Shown here: one piece after another, positions 47,278 to 56,143 of the stretch
Numbering within the stretch: the stretch's first letter is position 1
How the letters are laid out: every line of letters begins with the position of its first letter
Source: Rhodoferax sp.
Lineage (GTDB): Bacteria; Pseudomonadota; Gammaproteobacteria; Burkholderiales; Burkholderiaceae_C
Reading direction: 5' to 3'
Assembly (NCBI GenBank): GCA_008015235.1
Contig: SSFF01000005.1
Span: 1 to 64,000 of the forward strand
DNA: 64,000 bases
Notes under the pieces: generated by a model
Told to the model about the DNA's origin: nothing
Databases searched by the model: none
Seen by the model: only the letters and a program-made list of their open reading frames with translations
Position numbers and translations under genes: made by a program

Positions 47278-48161
47278 AGGGAGTCGGGAAGCTCGATAAC
47301 GCCTTGGAAAACGGTGGTGGCCGGGCCGGTCATGCGCACCGGGGCCTGCAAATCGCCTTGCGCGCCGTCCCAGGCAATGCTGAGTACGCCGCCGCGGGTC
47401 TGCACGTCGACACGGCTGTCCAGCAGACCTAAGCGCATGCCGGACACCGCAGCCGCACAGGCGCCGGTGCCGCAGGCCAGGGTCTCGCCCACGCCGCGCT
47501 CGTACACGCGCAAGGCCACGTGAGAGCGGTCGATGACCTGCAGGAAACCTACGTTCACCCCTTGGGGGAAATAGCCGCTTTGCTGGATGGCGGGTCCCAA
47601 GCGTGCCACGTCGGCCGTGTCCACGTCGTCCACCAGCAGCACCGCATGGGGGTTGCCCATGGAAACAGTTGCTACTAGAACAGGAGCAGCGTGCGCAGTA
47701 CCGGCGAGGGCCAAAGGCCATTTTTGCCATGAACCCACGGCCACGGGCTGGGCACCACGCGGATCGAAAGGAATGTCGGGCAGAGCAAACACCGGGGGGC
47801 CCATGTCGACCGTGACCCGGCCATCGGCTGTCAGCTCCGGCGAAATGACGCCTTTTTGCGTCTTGACCCGCAGCACATCCTTGGTGGTCAGACCCTTGTC
47901 GCGCACAAAGCGGGCAAAGCAGCGCGAGCCATTGCCACACTGCTCGACCTCGGCGCCATCGGCGTTGTGGATCACGTACTCAAAGTCGATGCCCTCGGCA
48001 GGCGACGGGCGCACGGTCAGGATCTGGTCGGCGCCGACACCGAAGTGGCGATCGCCCAGGAAACGGTAATGCGCGGCGGTGAGGCCCAGGCGGCCACGGG
48101 TTTCATCGAGCACGACAAAGTCGTTGCCCGCACCCTGCATTTTGGTGAACTCGATTCGCAT
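47274..48161 (-). CDS. dapF: Diaminopimelate epimerase
   Basis: Converts LL- to meso-diaminopimelate for lysine and peptidoglycan (the substrate of MurE and Mpl in this window). The protein has 295 residues. The two catalytic cysteines lie in [13 protein letters not shown] and [12 protein letters not shown], with [13 protein letters not shown] at the start. ATG 48161 is chosen. A dispersed repeat copy codes about 19 residues ([19 protein letters not shown]) before VSMGNPHAV, between the two domains' conserved motifs. Confidence 0.97.
   Translation of the reverse strand: MRIEFTKMQGAGNDFVVLDETRGRLGLTAAHYRFLGDRHFGVGADQILTVRPSPAEGIDFEYVIHNADGAEVEQCGNGSRCFARFVRDKGLTTKDVLRVKTQKGVISPELTADGRVTVDMGPPVFALPDIPFDPRGAQPVAVGSWQKWPLALAGTAHAAPVLVATVSMGNPHAVLLVDDVDTADVARLGPAIQQSGYFPQGVNVGFLQVIDRSHVALRVYERGVGETLACGTGACAAAVSGMRLGLLDSRVDVQTRGGVLSIAWDGAQGDLQAPVRMTGPATTVFQGVIELPDSL
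47671..47727 (+). repeat. Dispersed repeat copy 9, antisense inside dapF
   Basis: Starts GCTACTAGAACAGGAGC; CGC at 24-26, GAGGGC at 36-41, then CAAAGGCCATTTTTG, a close match to the 3' consensus. Antisense frame GTA GCA. Confidence 0.83.
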
Positions 48162-48201
48162 GGGGCCATTATCCGCCGATACACCGCCCTTCCAAGGCGC
48201 C

Positions 48202-49134
48202 ATGCCCGACAATCGGGCCATGTCCGCCCTCCCCCCCACCATCGACGACTCTGCCCCCTGGCAGCACGACACCCCCGTGCGCCTGAGCCCACGTGTGCAG
48301 CGCCTCACGGCCCCCAACGCCGGTGTCATGACCGGTCCAGGCACCAACAGCTACCTGATCGGCACGCCACAAACCGGCTTCGTGGTGGTGGACCCCGGCC
48401 CTATGGACACCGACCACATCCAGCGCCTGTGGCAGGCCTGCCCGCACCCGGACGGCTCCGGTGGCCACATCGTGCACATCGTCTGCACCCATTCGCACGC
48501 TGACCACGCGCCGGCGGCCAGGCCGCTGCAAGCATTGTGTCCGCAGCGCCCCCCGGTATGGGGCCTGCCCAGTGCACCGACGGCACGAGCCAACAGCCAG
48601 TTCACGCCCGACCAGTCGCTACAAAATGAAGAGCTGATTACGCTGATTCCATGCGGGCCAGAGGCCAATTTGGCACTAAACAGCGTCCGCCTCCGGGCGA
48701 TCCACACGCCCGGCCATGCCGCCAACCACCTGTGCCTGCTGCTCGAAGAGGAAGCCCTGCTGTTCAGCGGCGACCACATCCTGAACGGCAGCACCACCGT
48801 CATCGACCCGCCGGACGGCCACATGGGCGACTACCTGCACAGCCTGGACACGCTAAGCAGCCTGTGTGAGGCACACGGTGTGCGCTACATCCTGCCGGCC
48901 CATGGCAATGTGCTCGACGGCGCGCTGGCCACTATTGCCAAGCTCAAGGCCCACCGCCTGCAGCGCGAAGCCAAAGTACTGGCCGCCATGCAGGCGCTGC
49001 CGAAAGGCTCGCCGAAAGAATGGGTGCCTTTGGCCTACGACGACGTGGATGCGCGCCTGTGGCCGCTGGCCCAGCGCTCGTTGCTGGCCCATGTGGAACA
49101 CCTCCAGGAACTCCAGCAGGCTCCCACGCCATGA
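48202..49134 (+). CDS. Metallo-beta-lactamase-fold hydrolase (LACTB2-like)
   Basis: A binuclear metal hydrolase of 310 residues. The zinc motif is THSHADH (HxHxDH) near residue 97, with [21 protein letters not shown] and FSGDHILNG as further metal ligands, then a C-terminal helical domain. Relatives are endoribonucleases or esterases; the substrate is unknown. Two in-frame ATGs exist (48202 and 48220). It is divergent from dapF with 40 bases between. [21 protein letters not shown] is encoded by a dispersed repeat copy. Confidence 0.88.
   Translation: MPDNRAMSALPPTIDDSAPWQHDTPVRLSPRVQRLTAPNAGVMTGPGTNSYLIGTPQTGFVVVDPGPMDTDHIQRLWQACPHPDGSGGHIVHIVCTHSHADHAPAARPLQALCPQRPPVWGLPSAPTARANSQFTPDQSLQNEELITLIPCGPEANLALNSVRLRAIHTPGHAANHLCLLLEEEALLFSGDHILNGSTTVIDPPDGHMGDYLHSLDTLSSLCEAHGVRYILPAHGNVLDGALATIAKLKAHRLQREAKVLAAMQALPKGSPKEWVPLAYDDVDARLWPLAQRSLLAHVEHLQELQQAPTP
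48618..48674 (+). repeat. Dispersed repeat copy 10, sense inside the metallo-hydrolase gene
   Basis: Starts GCTACAAAATGAAGAGCTG; TTACGC at 21-26, GCGGGC at 36-41, then CAGAGGCCAATTTGGC. One of the best-preserved copies. Sense frame CTA CAA AAT (Leu-Gln-Asn), identical to copy 1. Confidence 0.9.
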
Positions 49135-50168
49135 CCACCCGCAAAACATTGACATTGCCCACGCGCGCGCCAGCATCCCAAGCGGCACCGGCCGCCAAGG
49201 CAGCGCGCCCCTCCAAACCGGCCGCAACGCGCACCAGCCCGGCGCCCAAGCCCCCCGCACGCGGCCCCCGGCCCGAGGGGCGTCCGCCACGATCTGGTGA
49301 GCGTCCAGCCCACCGCAGCGCCAAACCCGCACCCGGCATGCCAGCGGGCAAACCACGCCGCCCGGCCCCGGTAGCCCCCGCTGTTCCCAGCGGGGAACGC
49401 CTGTCCAAGCGCGTGATGCAGCTCGCGGGCTGTTCGCGCAGCGAGGCCGAGCAGTACATCGTCAGCGGCTTTGTTTCGGTGCAGGGCCAGGTGGTCGAAG
49501 AGCCCGGCTACCGCGTCGACGACACGGCCAGTGTCACCCTGAGCCCCGACGCCACCCTGCTGGCGCCGCAGGAGGTCAGCTTCGTGCTGCACAAGCCGCC
49601 CCAATGGCTGGACGGCGTAGAGTCCGACTCCGCTCCACGCGCCCCGGCCGGTGGTCGCAAACCAGCGGCCACACCCAATGCGCGCACGCTGCTGGTCGCC
49701 GAGAAGCAGTGGGCGCAGGACCCGACGCAACAGGCCTTCCTGAAGCGCTTTGCCAAGCACCTGGACGCCTGCGTACCGCTGGAAACCGGCGCCAGCGGCC
49801 TGGTGGTATTCACGCAGGACTGGCGCGTGACACGCAAGCTCGAAGAGCACCTGGGCGAGATGGAGCACGAGTACATGGTGGACATCGCCCAGGCGGTCAC
49901 GCCCGAGCAGCTGCAGGCCATCACCCGCGTGCTCAAGGACCCGCGCGAAAACCTGCCCTTTGCCAAGGCCAGCCTCAGCTCGAACACACCCACAAGCACC
50001 CGGCTGCGCTTTGCCGTCAAGGGCGCGCATCCGGGGCTGATTGCCTATGTGCTGGGGAAGGTGGGGCTGCCGATTACAGCGCTGCAGCGCACCCGTTTGG
50101 GGCGCGTGGCCCTGGGGCAGCTGCCCGTGGGGCAGTGGCGCTATCTGGCCGGGTACGAGAAGTTCTGA
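49131..50168 (+). CDS. RsuA/RluF-family pseudouridine synthase-like protein
   Basis: A protein of 345 residues. A disordered Ala/Pro/Lys/Arg-rich N-terminus (1-85) is followed by an S4 RNA-binding domain (about 88-150, LSKRVMQLAGCSRSEAEQYIVSG) and a synthase-like domain. The motif that normally reads GRLD, with the catalytic aspartate, reads VPLETGASGLVVFTQD here, so the aspartate is replaced by glutamate. It may be inactive as a synthase and act as an rRNA-binding factor; this is inference. ATG 49131 overlaps the previous stop (ATGA). Confidence 0.85.
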   Translation: MTTRKTLTLPTRAPASQAAPAAKAARPSKPAATRTSPAPKPPARGPRPEGRPPRSGERPAHRSAKPAPGMPAGKPRRPAPVAPAVPSGERLSKRVMQLAGCSRSEAEQYIVSGFVSVQGQVVEEPGYRVDDTASVTLSPDATLLAPQEVSFVLHKPPQWLDGVESDSAPRAPAGGRKPAATPNARTLLVAEKQWAQDPTQQAFLKRFAKHLDACVPLETGASGLVVFTQDWRVTRKLEEHLGEMEHEYMVDIAQAVTPEQLQAITRVLKDPRENLPFAKASLSSNTPTSTRLRFAVKGAHPGLIAYVLGKVGLPITALQRTRLGRVALGQLPVGQWRYLAGYEKF

Positions 50169-50169
50169 G

Positions 50170-50188
50170 GCGGGGCGTCGTGCCCCGC
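50170..50188. terminator. Terminator-like hairpin between convergent genes
   Basis: A perfect 7-bp stem GCGGGGC / GCCCCGC with a five-base GTCGT loop directly after the RluF-like stop and before the CBS gene stop. No T run follows on either strand, so it may act only as an RNA 3'-end stabiliser. Confidence 0.45.
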
Positions 50189-50195
50189 TCCATGC

Positions 50196-50627
50196 TCAGC
50201 TGGCGATGTAGTGCTGCAGGAAGCTGATGGTCAGTTCGTGGTCGGCAATGATGTCGTTCATGATGTCGCGGATCGAGATCATGCCCAGCACCTTGCCATC
50301 CTCCATCACCGGCAGGTGGCGGATTTTTTTCTGGCTCATGAGCGCCATACAGTCACGGGTGTCGGTCTGCGGTGACACCGTGAACACATTGGCCGTCATG
50401 ATGTCGCGTACCAGGGTGTCCTTGGACGACTTGCCCACCAGCGCGATCTTGCGGGTGTAGTCACGTTCGGAGAAGACACCCACCAGACGGCCACTGTCGT
50501 CGAGCACCATCATGGCACCGACATCGCGGTCGGCCAGACTGCGCAGGGCCTGGAAAACACTGTCCTGGGGCTTGAGACTGTAGACAGTCGCTTCGCGCTT
50601 TTTCAAGAGTTCCGAAATCGGCCGCAT
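50196..50627 (-). CDS. CBS-domain pair protein
   Basis: A soluble protein of 143 residues made of two CBS motifs (about 8-60 and 75-130), the usual adenosine-nucleotide-sensing Bateman module. Landmarks are AMMVLDDSGRLVGVFSERDYTRKI and IRHLPVMEDGKVLGMISIRDIM. No effector domain is attached. The family (CBS-domain inosine-monophosphate-dehydrogenase-like proteins) is common in Betaproteobacteria; the ligand and target are unknown. ATG 50627 has CGGAGGG upstream. Confidence 0.9.
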   Translation of the reverse strand: MRPISELLKKREATVYSLKPQDSVFQALRSLADRDVGAMMVLDDSGRLVGVFSERDYTRKIALVGKSSKDTLVRDIMTANVFTVSPQTDTRDCMALMSQKKIRHLPVMEDGKVLGMISIRDIMNDIIADHELTISFLQHYIAS

Positions 50628-50678
50628 GGTGCCCTCCGTGAAAAGTGAATTCAGGGTTCAACCATACCGCAAAAAAAG

Positions 50679-51012
50679 TGTGAAGCCCACCGATAAGCCG
50701 GATTCTGTGCATGCGGGTTTCCCCGCATGTGACCACCATTAATCTGGGCCGCCAGTCGCCTGATCGGCTCGATGCCACCTACCCGCACACTCCGGGGGCC
50801 CCGTCAACGTGTGCCTACTTGGTGTTGCTGCGCGTAGAGATTGCCCGTTTCACCCGCACTGAAGCGGCTCGTCTCTGTTGCTCTGATCCTCACCTTAGGG
50901 CCTTTCAGCTTGTCGGTGGGCAGCCGTTAGCTGCTACGCTGCCCGATGCAGTCCGGACTTTCCTCCAGTGCTCTGTTTCCAGAATTGCACCAGCGGTGGT
51001 CTGGCGGGCTTC
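50679..51012 (-). ncRNA. rnpB: RNase P RNA (class A)
   Basis: The catalytic RNA that trims tRNA 5' ends. On the minus strand it starts GAAGCCCGCC, pairing with GGTGGGCTTC at the 3' end (helix P1). It contains the universal GAGGAAAGTCCGGAC near the 5' end, CAGAGCAACAGAGA, GAAACGGGCAA, and the 3' signature ACAGAATCCGGCTTATCGGT. Length of about 334 nt fits a bacterial type A molecule. Seven T residues (50671-50677) follow the 3' end. Frames crossing this stretch are not genes. Confidence 0.97.
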
Positions 51013-51015
51013 ACA

Positions 51016-51034
51016 GGCAGGATTATCGCCTGCC
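51016..51034 (-). promoter_or_regulatory. rnpB promoter -10 box inside an inverted repeat
   Basis: GATAAT (51027-51022, five of six to TATAAT) lies ten bases before the RNA 5' end. It is framed by GGCAGG and CCTGCC, a perfect 6-7-6 dyad. A -35 box is not clear. The divergent cysK starts 107 bases away. Confidence 0.5.
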
Positions 51035-51118
51035 ACCAGCAGAGGTATATCCATATGCCCAAACAGATAGAACAAATGGCGCAGAATGGCGCTCGTCTTT
51101 GTCCTAGGAGCGCATCCC

Positions 51119-52036
51119 ATGAAAGCCAACAACATCCTGCAAACCATCGGCAACACCCCCCACGTCCGCATCAACCGCCTGTTTGGCGAGGGGCGCAATG
51201 TCTGGATCAAGTCCGAACGCAGCAACCCCGGCGGCTCGATCAAGGACCGCATTGCACTGGCCATGGTCGAAGCGGCCGAAAAAAGCGGTGATCTGCAACC
51301 CGGCGCCACCATCATCGAGCCGACTTCGGGCAACACTGGTGTCGGCCTGGCCATGGTGGCCGCAGTCAAGGGCTACAAGCTCATCCTGGTCATGCCCGAC
51401 AGCATGTCGATCGAGCGCCGCCGCCTGATGCTGGCCTATGGCGCCAGCTTCGACCTGACCCCGCGCGAAAAGGGCATGAAGGGCGCCATTGCCCGCGCCC
51501 ACGAACTGGCCCTGCAGATTCCGGGAGCCTGGATTCCCCAGCAGTTTGAGAACCCGGCCAACATCGACGTGCACGTGCGCACCACGGCACAGGAAATTCT
51601 GGCCGACTTCCCCGAAGGGCTGGACGCGCTCATCACCGGCGTGGGCACGGGCGGGCACATCAGCGGCGTGGCCACGGTACTGAAGGCCAAGTGGCCGCAG
51701 CTCAAGGTGTTTGCGGTCGAGCCCACGGCCTCGCCCGTCATCTCCGGCGGCGCCCCCTCGCCGCACCCGATCCAGGGCATTGGCGCCGGCTTCATCCCCA
51801 AGAACCTGAAGACCGAACTGCTGGACGGCGTGATCCAGGTCGATGCCGAGCCGGCACGTGAAATGGCCCGGCGCTGCGCCCGCGAAGAAGGCATGCTGGT
51901 GGGCATCTCCAGCGGTGCCACCCTGGCCGCCATCGCCCAGAAACTGCCCGAACTGCCGGCCGATGCCCGCGTGCTGGGCTTCAACTACGACACCGGCGAG
52001 CGCTACCTGTCGGTGGAAGGCTTCCTGCCGACCTGA
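51119..52036 (+). CDS. cysK: Cysteine synthase A (O-acetylserine sulfhydrylase)
   Basis: Makes cysteine from O-acetylserine and sulfide using pyridoxal phosphate. The protein has 305 residues. The cofactor lysine is in [12 protein letters not shown] (about Lys43); the substrate loop [12 protein letters not shown] and phosphate-binding [10 protein letters not shown] follow, with [10 protein letters not shown] near the C-terminus. ATG 51119 has TAGGAG about ten bases upstream; the frame opens slightly earlier. It stands alone, divergent from rnpB. Confidence 0.97.
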   Translation: MKANNILQTIGNTPHVRINRLFGEGRNVWIKSERSNPGGSIKDRIALAMVEAAEKSGDLQPGATIIEPTSGNTGVGLAMVAAVKGYKLILVMPDSMSIERRRLMLAYGASFDLTPREKGMKGAIARAHELALQIPGAWIPQQFENPANIDVHVRTTAQEILADFPEGLDALITGVGTGGHISGVATVLKAKWPQLKVFAVEPTASPVISGGAPSPHPIQGIGAGFIPKNLKTELLDGVIQVDAEPAREMARRCAREEGMLVGISSGATLAAIAQKLPELPADARVLGFNYDTGERYLSVEGFLPT

Positions 52037-52137
52037 GCTGGCGCAAACCGCCAATTGGGGTACAACCTTGGCTGTGGCCATGGGCAATCGCCCATGCCGC
52101 CACACAGCAAGCCTTCACTCTGAAAAGGGGGTTGACC

Positions 52138-52473
52138 ATGGCACTCCAACACCTGCCCTCCGGCGCCAAGACCAGCCTGCACCCGCTGGGATCGGAACTG
52201 GCCAATGCTCGCACGGCCGCCTTGCTCAAGAGCCAGCAGCTCGAAGTGGTCCGCGTGGTCCTGCAGCAGGGCAAGAGCATGCGTGAACACAAGGCTCCCG
52301 GCGAAATCACAGTCCAGTGCCTGGAAGGGCGGCTGGTGTTTTCCACGCCCCATGCCCAGCACGAAATGCAGGCCGGTGACTTCCTGCACCTGGAAGCGGG
52401 CGTACCCCACGCCCTGGAAGCGCTGACCGACACCTCGGCGCTGGTCACCATGGTGGTGCACCCCGGCGCCTGA
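52138..52473 (+). CDS. Small cupin-domain protein
   Basis: A single-domain beta-barrel of 111 residues. The cupin motifs are weak: GKSMREHKAPGEITVQCLEGRLVF (motif 1) and GDFLHLEAGVPHALEALTD (motif 2). The conserved His/Glu metal ligands are partly kept (His of REHKAP and VPHALE). It probably binds a metal or a small molecule; the substrate is unknown. ATG 52138 has AAGGGGG upstream, though a TTG two codons earlier is in frame. Confidence 0.8.
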   Translation: MALQHLPSGAKTSLHPLGSELANARTAALLKSQQLEVVRVVLQQGKSMREHKAPGEITVQCLEGRLVFSTPHAQHEMQAGDFLHLEAGVPHALEALTDTSALVTMVVHPGA

Positions 52474-52549
52474 TTTCTCGCGCGCGGCCAGCCCCCACCG
52501 CGCCAGGTTTTATCATCGTGGCCTTGCTTGATCACCACGAGCCACAGCC

Positions 52550-54367
52550 ATGATGCGACTGACCGAACTCAAACTCCCCTTGTCCGCCTTGCCGGTGGAA
52601 AACCGCCGCGCTGCCGACGCCCCCAGCGAAACCGAAGCCGACCGCGCGCCAGTGGCCCACCCGGTAGCCGCCCTGACCCGATTGGCGGCGCAGGCGCTGG
52701 GCATTGCCCCCGAGGCCATCGCGCACCTTTCCGTCTTCAAGCGCAGTTTCGATGCCCGCAAGGCCGAACTGCTGGCGGTCTACATCGTCGATGTCACCCT
52801 GGCACCGGGTACCGAAGAGGCCACCCTGCTGGCCCGTTTCGACAAGCACCCGCACATCGGCCCGACACCGGACATGGCCTACCGGCTGGTGGCGCAGGCT
52901 CCGGCCGACTTCGGGCAACGCGAAGGCGAGCGCCCGGTGGTGGTGGGATTTGGCCCCTGCGGCATGCTGGCAGCGCTGGTGCTGGCGCAGATGGGCCTCA
53001 AGCCGATCGTGCTGGAGCGCGGCAAGACCGTGCGCGAACGCACCAAGGACACCTGGGGCCTGTGGCGCAAGAAGCAGCTCAATCCGAACAGCAATGTGCA
53101 GTTCGGCGAAGGTGGTGCCGGAACCTTTTCCGACGGCAAGCTCTACAGCCAGATCAAGGACCCGCGCTTCCTGGGCCGCAAGGTCATGGAAGAGTTTGTG
53201 AAATGTGGTGCCCCTTCCGAAATCCTGTACGAGTCACATCCGCACATCGGCACCTTCAAGCTGGTCAAGGTGGTCGAAGGCATCCGCACCCAGATTGAAG
53301 CCCTGGGCGGTGAAATCCGCTTCGAACAGCAGGTGGTGGATTTGCTATTGAATCAGGAGCTACCTACGCAACAGGTATGCGGGCTGGAGGTCGAAAACAT
53401 GGTCAATGGCCGCCGCAGCACGCTGTCCACACGGCATGTCATCATGGCCCTGGGCCACAGCGCCCGTGACACGTTTGCCATGCTCTACGAGCGCGGCGTC
53501 GCCATGCAGGCCAAGCCGTTTTCGGTGGGCTTTCGCATCGAGCACCCCCAAAGCGTGATCGACCGCGCCCGCTGGGGCCGCCATGCCGGGCACCCCTTGC
53601 TGGGCGCAGCCGACTACAAGCTGGTGCACCATGCTGCCAATGGCCGCGCCGTCTACAGCTTTTGCATGTGCCCCGGTGGCACCGTGGTGGCCGCCACCAG
53701 CGAACCCGGGCGCGTGGTCACCAATGGCATGAGCCAGTATTCGCGCAACGAGCGCAATGCCAACGCCGGCATGGTGGTGGGCATTGACCCGGCCGACTAC
53801 CCGCAGGACGAAGCCGCCTTCGTACACGCCTGGGGACCGGAGCGCGGTGCCCGCTACGCACGCGAAGCGGCTGCCCTGCGCCAGCACGACCCCAAGGCGA
53901 CCCACCCGCTGGCCGGGGTCAACCTGCAGCGCCAGCTGGAAAGCCGTGCCTATGTGCTCGGTGGTGAAAGTTACGAGGCGCCGGGCCAACTGGTCGGTGA
54001 CTTTCTGGCCGACAAGCCCTCCACCGCACTGGGCGAAGTGATTCCCTCGTACAAGCCCGGCGTGCACCTGGGCGACCTGGCCCCGGCCCTGCCCGCCTAC
54101 GCTATCGAAGCCATGCGCGAGGCGCTGCCGGTGTTCGGGCGCAAGATCAAGGGCTTTGACATGCCCGATGCGGTGCTTACCGGCGTAGAGACCCGCACTT
54201 CCAGCCCGATCAAGATTCCACGCGGCGACGACCTGCAGTGCACCAATGTGCGCGGTCTGTATCCGGCCGGCGAAGGCGCCAGCTACGCCGGTGGCATTTT
54301 GTCGGCTGGCGTCGATGGCATTCGCGTGGCCGAGGCACTGGCACTGGACGCCCTTCGAGCGGGCTGA
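52550..54367 (+). CDS. FAD-dependent dehydrogenase-like protein (COG2509 family)
   Basis: A flavoprotein of 605 residues. The N-terminal domain (1-120) is unusual for classical reductases. The dinucleotide-binding motif VVVGFGPCGMLAALVLAQMG (about 129-148) is followed by LNPNSNVQFGEGGAGTFSDGKL, the signature of COG2509 uncharacterised dehydrogenases. The C-terminus has GLYPAGEGASYAGGILSAGVDG for FAD. The substrate is unknown; it is cytoplasmic. ATG 52550 is one of two adjacent ATGs. A dispersed repeat copy encodes LLLNQELPTQQVCGLEVEN. Confidence 0.88.
   Translation: MMRLTELKLPLSALPVENRRAADAPSETEADRAPVAHPVAALTRLAAQALGIAPEAIAHLSVFKRSFDARKAELLAVYIVDVTLAPGTEEATLLARFDKHPHIGPTPDMAYRLVAQAPADFGQREGERPVVVGFGPCGMLAALVLAQMGLKPIVLERGKTVRERTKDTWGLWRKKQLNPNSNVQFGEGGAGTFSDGKLYSQIKDPRFLGRKVMEEFVKCGAPSEILYESHPHIGTFKLVKVVEGIRTQIEALGGEIRFEQQVVDLLLNQELPTQQVCGLEVENMVNGRRSTLSTRHVIMALGHSARDTFAMLYERGVAMQAKPFSVGFRIEHPQSVIDRARWGRHAGHPLLGAADYKLVHHAANGRAVYSFCMCPGGTVVAATSEPGRVVTNGMSQYSRNERNANAGMVVGIDPADYPQDEAAFVHAWGPERGARYAREAAALRQHDPKATHPLAGVNLQRQLESRAYVLGGESYEAPGQLVGDFLADKPSTALGEVIPSYKPGVHLGDLAPALPAYAIEAMREALPVFGRKIKGFDMPDAVLTGVETRTSSPIKIPRGDDLQCTNVRGLYPAGEGASYAGGILSAGVDGIRVAEALALDALRAG
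53344..53398 (+). repeat. Dispersed repeat copy 11, sense inside the FAD-protein gene
   Basis: Starts GCTATTGAATCAGGAGCTAC; CTACGC at 21-26, GCGGGC at 36-41, then TGGAGGTCGAAAAC. Sense frame CTA TTG AAT. Confidence 0.83.
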
Positions 54368-54399
54368 TGCGGTGCCGTGCTGGCGGGCTCGGCTTGTCG

Positions 54400-54879
54400 T
54401 CACAGATTCAAAATGTCCAACACGGGCAGACCTGTGGCGGCCTTCAATTCGCGCAGAGAGATGCTGGAACGGATGCTCAATACGCCGGGCAGCTGGCGTA
54501 GCACCCGCTCCACGAAACGGCTGTAGTCGTCCAGGTCTTTGGCCACCACCTTGAGCAAGAAATCCGCCTCGCCAGTGATGTTGTGGCACTCCACCACATT
54601 GGGGCAGGCGCGTATCTGCCGCTCGAATTGCGCGGTGATTTCTTCGCCATGCTGGGTACAGACGATTTGCACAAATGCCACCACCCCGATACCCAGCTTG
54701 CGTCGGTTCAGGCAGGCCTGGTAGCCTTCAATCACACCGTCCTCTTCGAGCCGCTTTTGCCTGCGCCAGCACGAGGCCTCGCTCAAGGAAAAAGCTTCGG
54801 CCAGCTTGGCGTTGGGCAACCGACCGTCTTGCTGCAGCTTGGCCAACATGGCCAGGTCTGTTTTGTCCAGGGCTTGCAT
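54400..54879 (-). CDS. Lrp/AsnC-family transcriptional regulator
   Basis: A protein of 159 residues with an N-terminal winged helix-turn-helix (MQALDKTDLAMLAKLQQDGRL...) and a C-terminal RAM ligand-binding domain (about 70-150, HNITGEADFLLKVVAKDLDDYSRFV). Such regulators sense amino acids and form octamers. ATG 54879 is chosen because AAGGAG lies nine bases before it; an earlier ATG (54897) has no such site. It is divergent from the alcohol dehydrogenase gene and probably controls it and itself. Confidence 0.92.
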   Translation of the reverse strand: MQALDKTDLAMLAKLQQDGRLPNAKLAEAFSLSEASCWRRQKRLEEDGVIEGYQACLNRRKLGIGVVAFVQIVCTQHGEEITAQFERQIRACPNVVECHNITGEADFLLKVVAKDLDDYSRFVERVLRQLPGVLSIRSSISLRELKAATGLPVLDILNL

Positions 54880-54950
54880 GGTGAAAAACTCCTTCATCGC
54901 TGTACGCATCCGCGAAACAGCTTATCAAAACACGGCATCCACCCCGCAAA

Positions 54951-54966
54951 AATAGAAACGACTATT
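54951..54966. promoter_or_regulatory. Candidate operator between the Lrp-type regulator and the dehydrogenase
   Basis: AATAG and CTATT are separated by six bases, a perfect dyad in an AT-rich part of the 135-base divergent gap. TATACT, a possible -10 for the dehydrogenase, lies a few bases on at about 54979. Size and place fit an Lrp/AsnC site. Confidence 0.45.
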
Positions 54967-55014
54967 CAATAACAATTTTTATACTGGTGGAATCATTCAT
55001 CCTGAAGGCATTCC

Positions 55015-56055
55015 ATGAAAGCAATTGTTTACAAACGCTTCGGTGCGGCCCCTGCGCTCCAGCGAGTTCCCGACCCCAGCCCGCAAAACCACGGCGTAGT
55101 CATACAGGTCATGGCAACGGGGGTGTGCCGCAGCGACTGGCATGGCTGGGTCGGGCACGACACCGACATCCAACTGCCCCACGTTCCCGGCCACGAATTC
55201 GCGGGCATCGTCCATGCGGTAGGCAAAGACGTGAAGAAGTGGAAACAGGGCGACCGCGTGACCGTACCGTTCGTTGCGGCATGCGGCCATTGCCCCGAGT
55301 GCCACGCAGGGCACCACCAGGTCTGCGACCACCAGTTTCAGCCGGGCTTTACCCACTGGGGCTCATTTGCCGAATATGTGGCCATCGACCAGGCCGACAT
55401 CAACCTGGTGGCACTGCCCGACACCCTGGACTTCGCCACCGCAGCCAGCCTAGGCTGCCGCTTTGCCACTTCGTTCCGCGCGGTGGTGGACCAGGGAAAA
55501 ACCTCGGCAGGCCAATGGGTGGCCGTGCACGGCTGCGGTGGCGTAGGCCTGTCGGCCATCATGATTGCCAACGCCGTGGGTGCCAACGTCATCGCCATTG
55601 ACATTTCCGACGACAAACTGGCACTGGCCAAGTCACTGGGTGCCGTGGCCACCATCAATGCCACGCAGGTGGCCAACGTGGCCGAAGCTGTGCGCGAAAT
55701 CAGTCAAGGTGGCGCCCATGTGTCGCTGGACGCACTGGGCCATCCCACCACCTGCTTCAACTCCATTGCCAACCTGCGCAAGCGCGGCAAGCACGTGCAA
55801 GTGGGCCTGATGCTGGGTGAACACACCGCGCCCGCCGTGCCCATGGCCAAGGTCATTGCCCACGAACTCGAAATTCTGGGCAGCCACGGCATGCAGGCCC
55901 ACCGCTACGACGCCATGCTGGCCATGATGCAGTCCGGCAAACTGGCCCCCGAAAAATTGGTTGGACAACGAATCAGCCTCGCCCAGTCCATTGACGCACT
56001 GATGAACATGGACAAGTTCGAAGTGGCGGGTGCCACCGTGGTGACGGAGTTTTAA
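55015..56055 (+). CDS. Zinc-dependent alcohol dehydrogenase
   Basis: A medium-chain dehydrogenase of 346 residues. The catalytic zinc ligands are visible as Cys in [11 protein letters not shown], His in [10 protein letters not shown] and Cys near [12 protein letters not shown]. The structural zinc is [15 protein letters not shown]. The NAD loop is [12 protein letters not shown], and IDISDDKL carries the acid that selects NAD. The substrate is unknown. ATG 55015 follows GAAGG. It is divergent from an Lrp-type regulator, which suggests regulation by an amino acid. Confidence 0.93.
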   Translation: MKAIVYKRFGAAPALQRVPDPSPQNHGVVIQVMATGVCRSDWHGWVGHDTDIQLPHVPGHEFAGIVHAVGKDVKKWKQGDRVTVPFVAACGHCPECHAGHHQVCDHQFQPGFTHWGSFAEYVAIDQADINLVALPDTLDFATAASLGCRFATSFRAVVDQGKTSAGQWVAVHGCGGVGLSAIMIANAVGANVIAIDISDDKLALAKSLGAVATINATQVANVAEAVREISQGGAHVSLDALGHPTTCFNSIANLRKRGKHVQVGLMLGEHTAPAVPMAKVIAHELEILGSHGMQAHRYDAMLAMMQSGKLAPEKLVGQRISLAQSIDALMNMDKFEVAGATVVTEF

Positions 56056-56075
56056 ACCCGAAGGCCAAAACAAAG

Positions 56076-56109
56076 CCCCCTTGCGCAGCATGGGCGCAAG
56101 GGGGTTTTT
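56076..56109 (+). terminator. Terminator of the alcohol dehydrogenase gene
   Basis: A perfect 11-bp stem CCCCCTTGCGC / GCGCAAGGGGG with a seven-base loop and five T residues. The left flank is A-rich, so it may also stop htpX transcripts from the other side. Confidence 0.92.
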
Positions 56110-56143
56110 GCATGGGGAATGCGGCCTGCAAGGGCCGCAACCA

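Noticed and set aside
50920-50945. GTTAGCTGCTACGC as another dispersed repeat copy
   Set aside because: It is part of conserved RNase P RNA structure and lacks the GCGGGC and GGCC blocks at the right spacing.
50711-51070. Plus-strand open frame of 119 codons
   Set aside because: It lies across the RNase P RNA gene and has no protein features.
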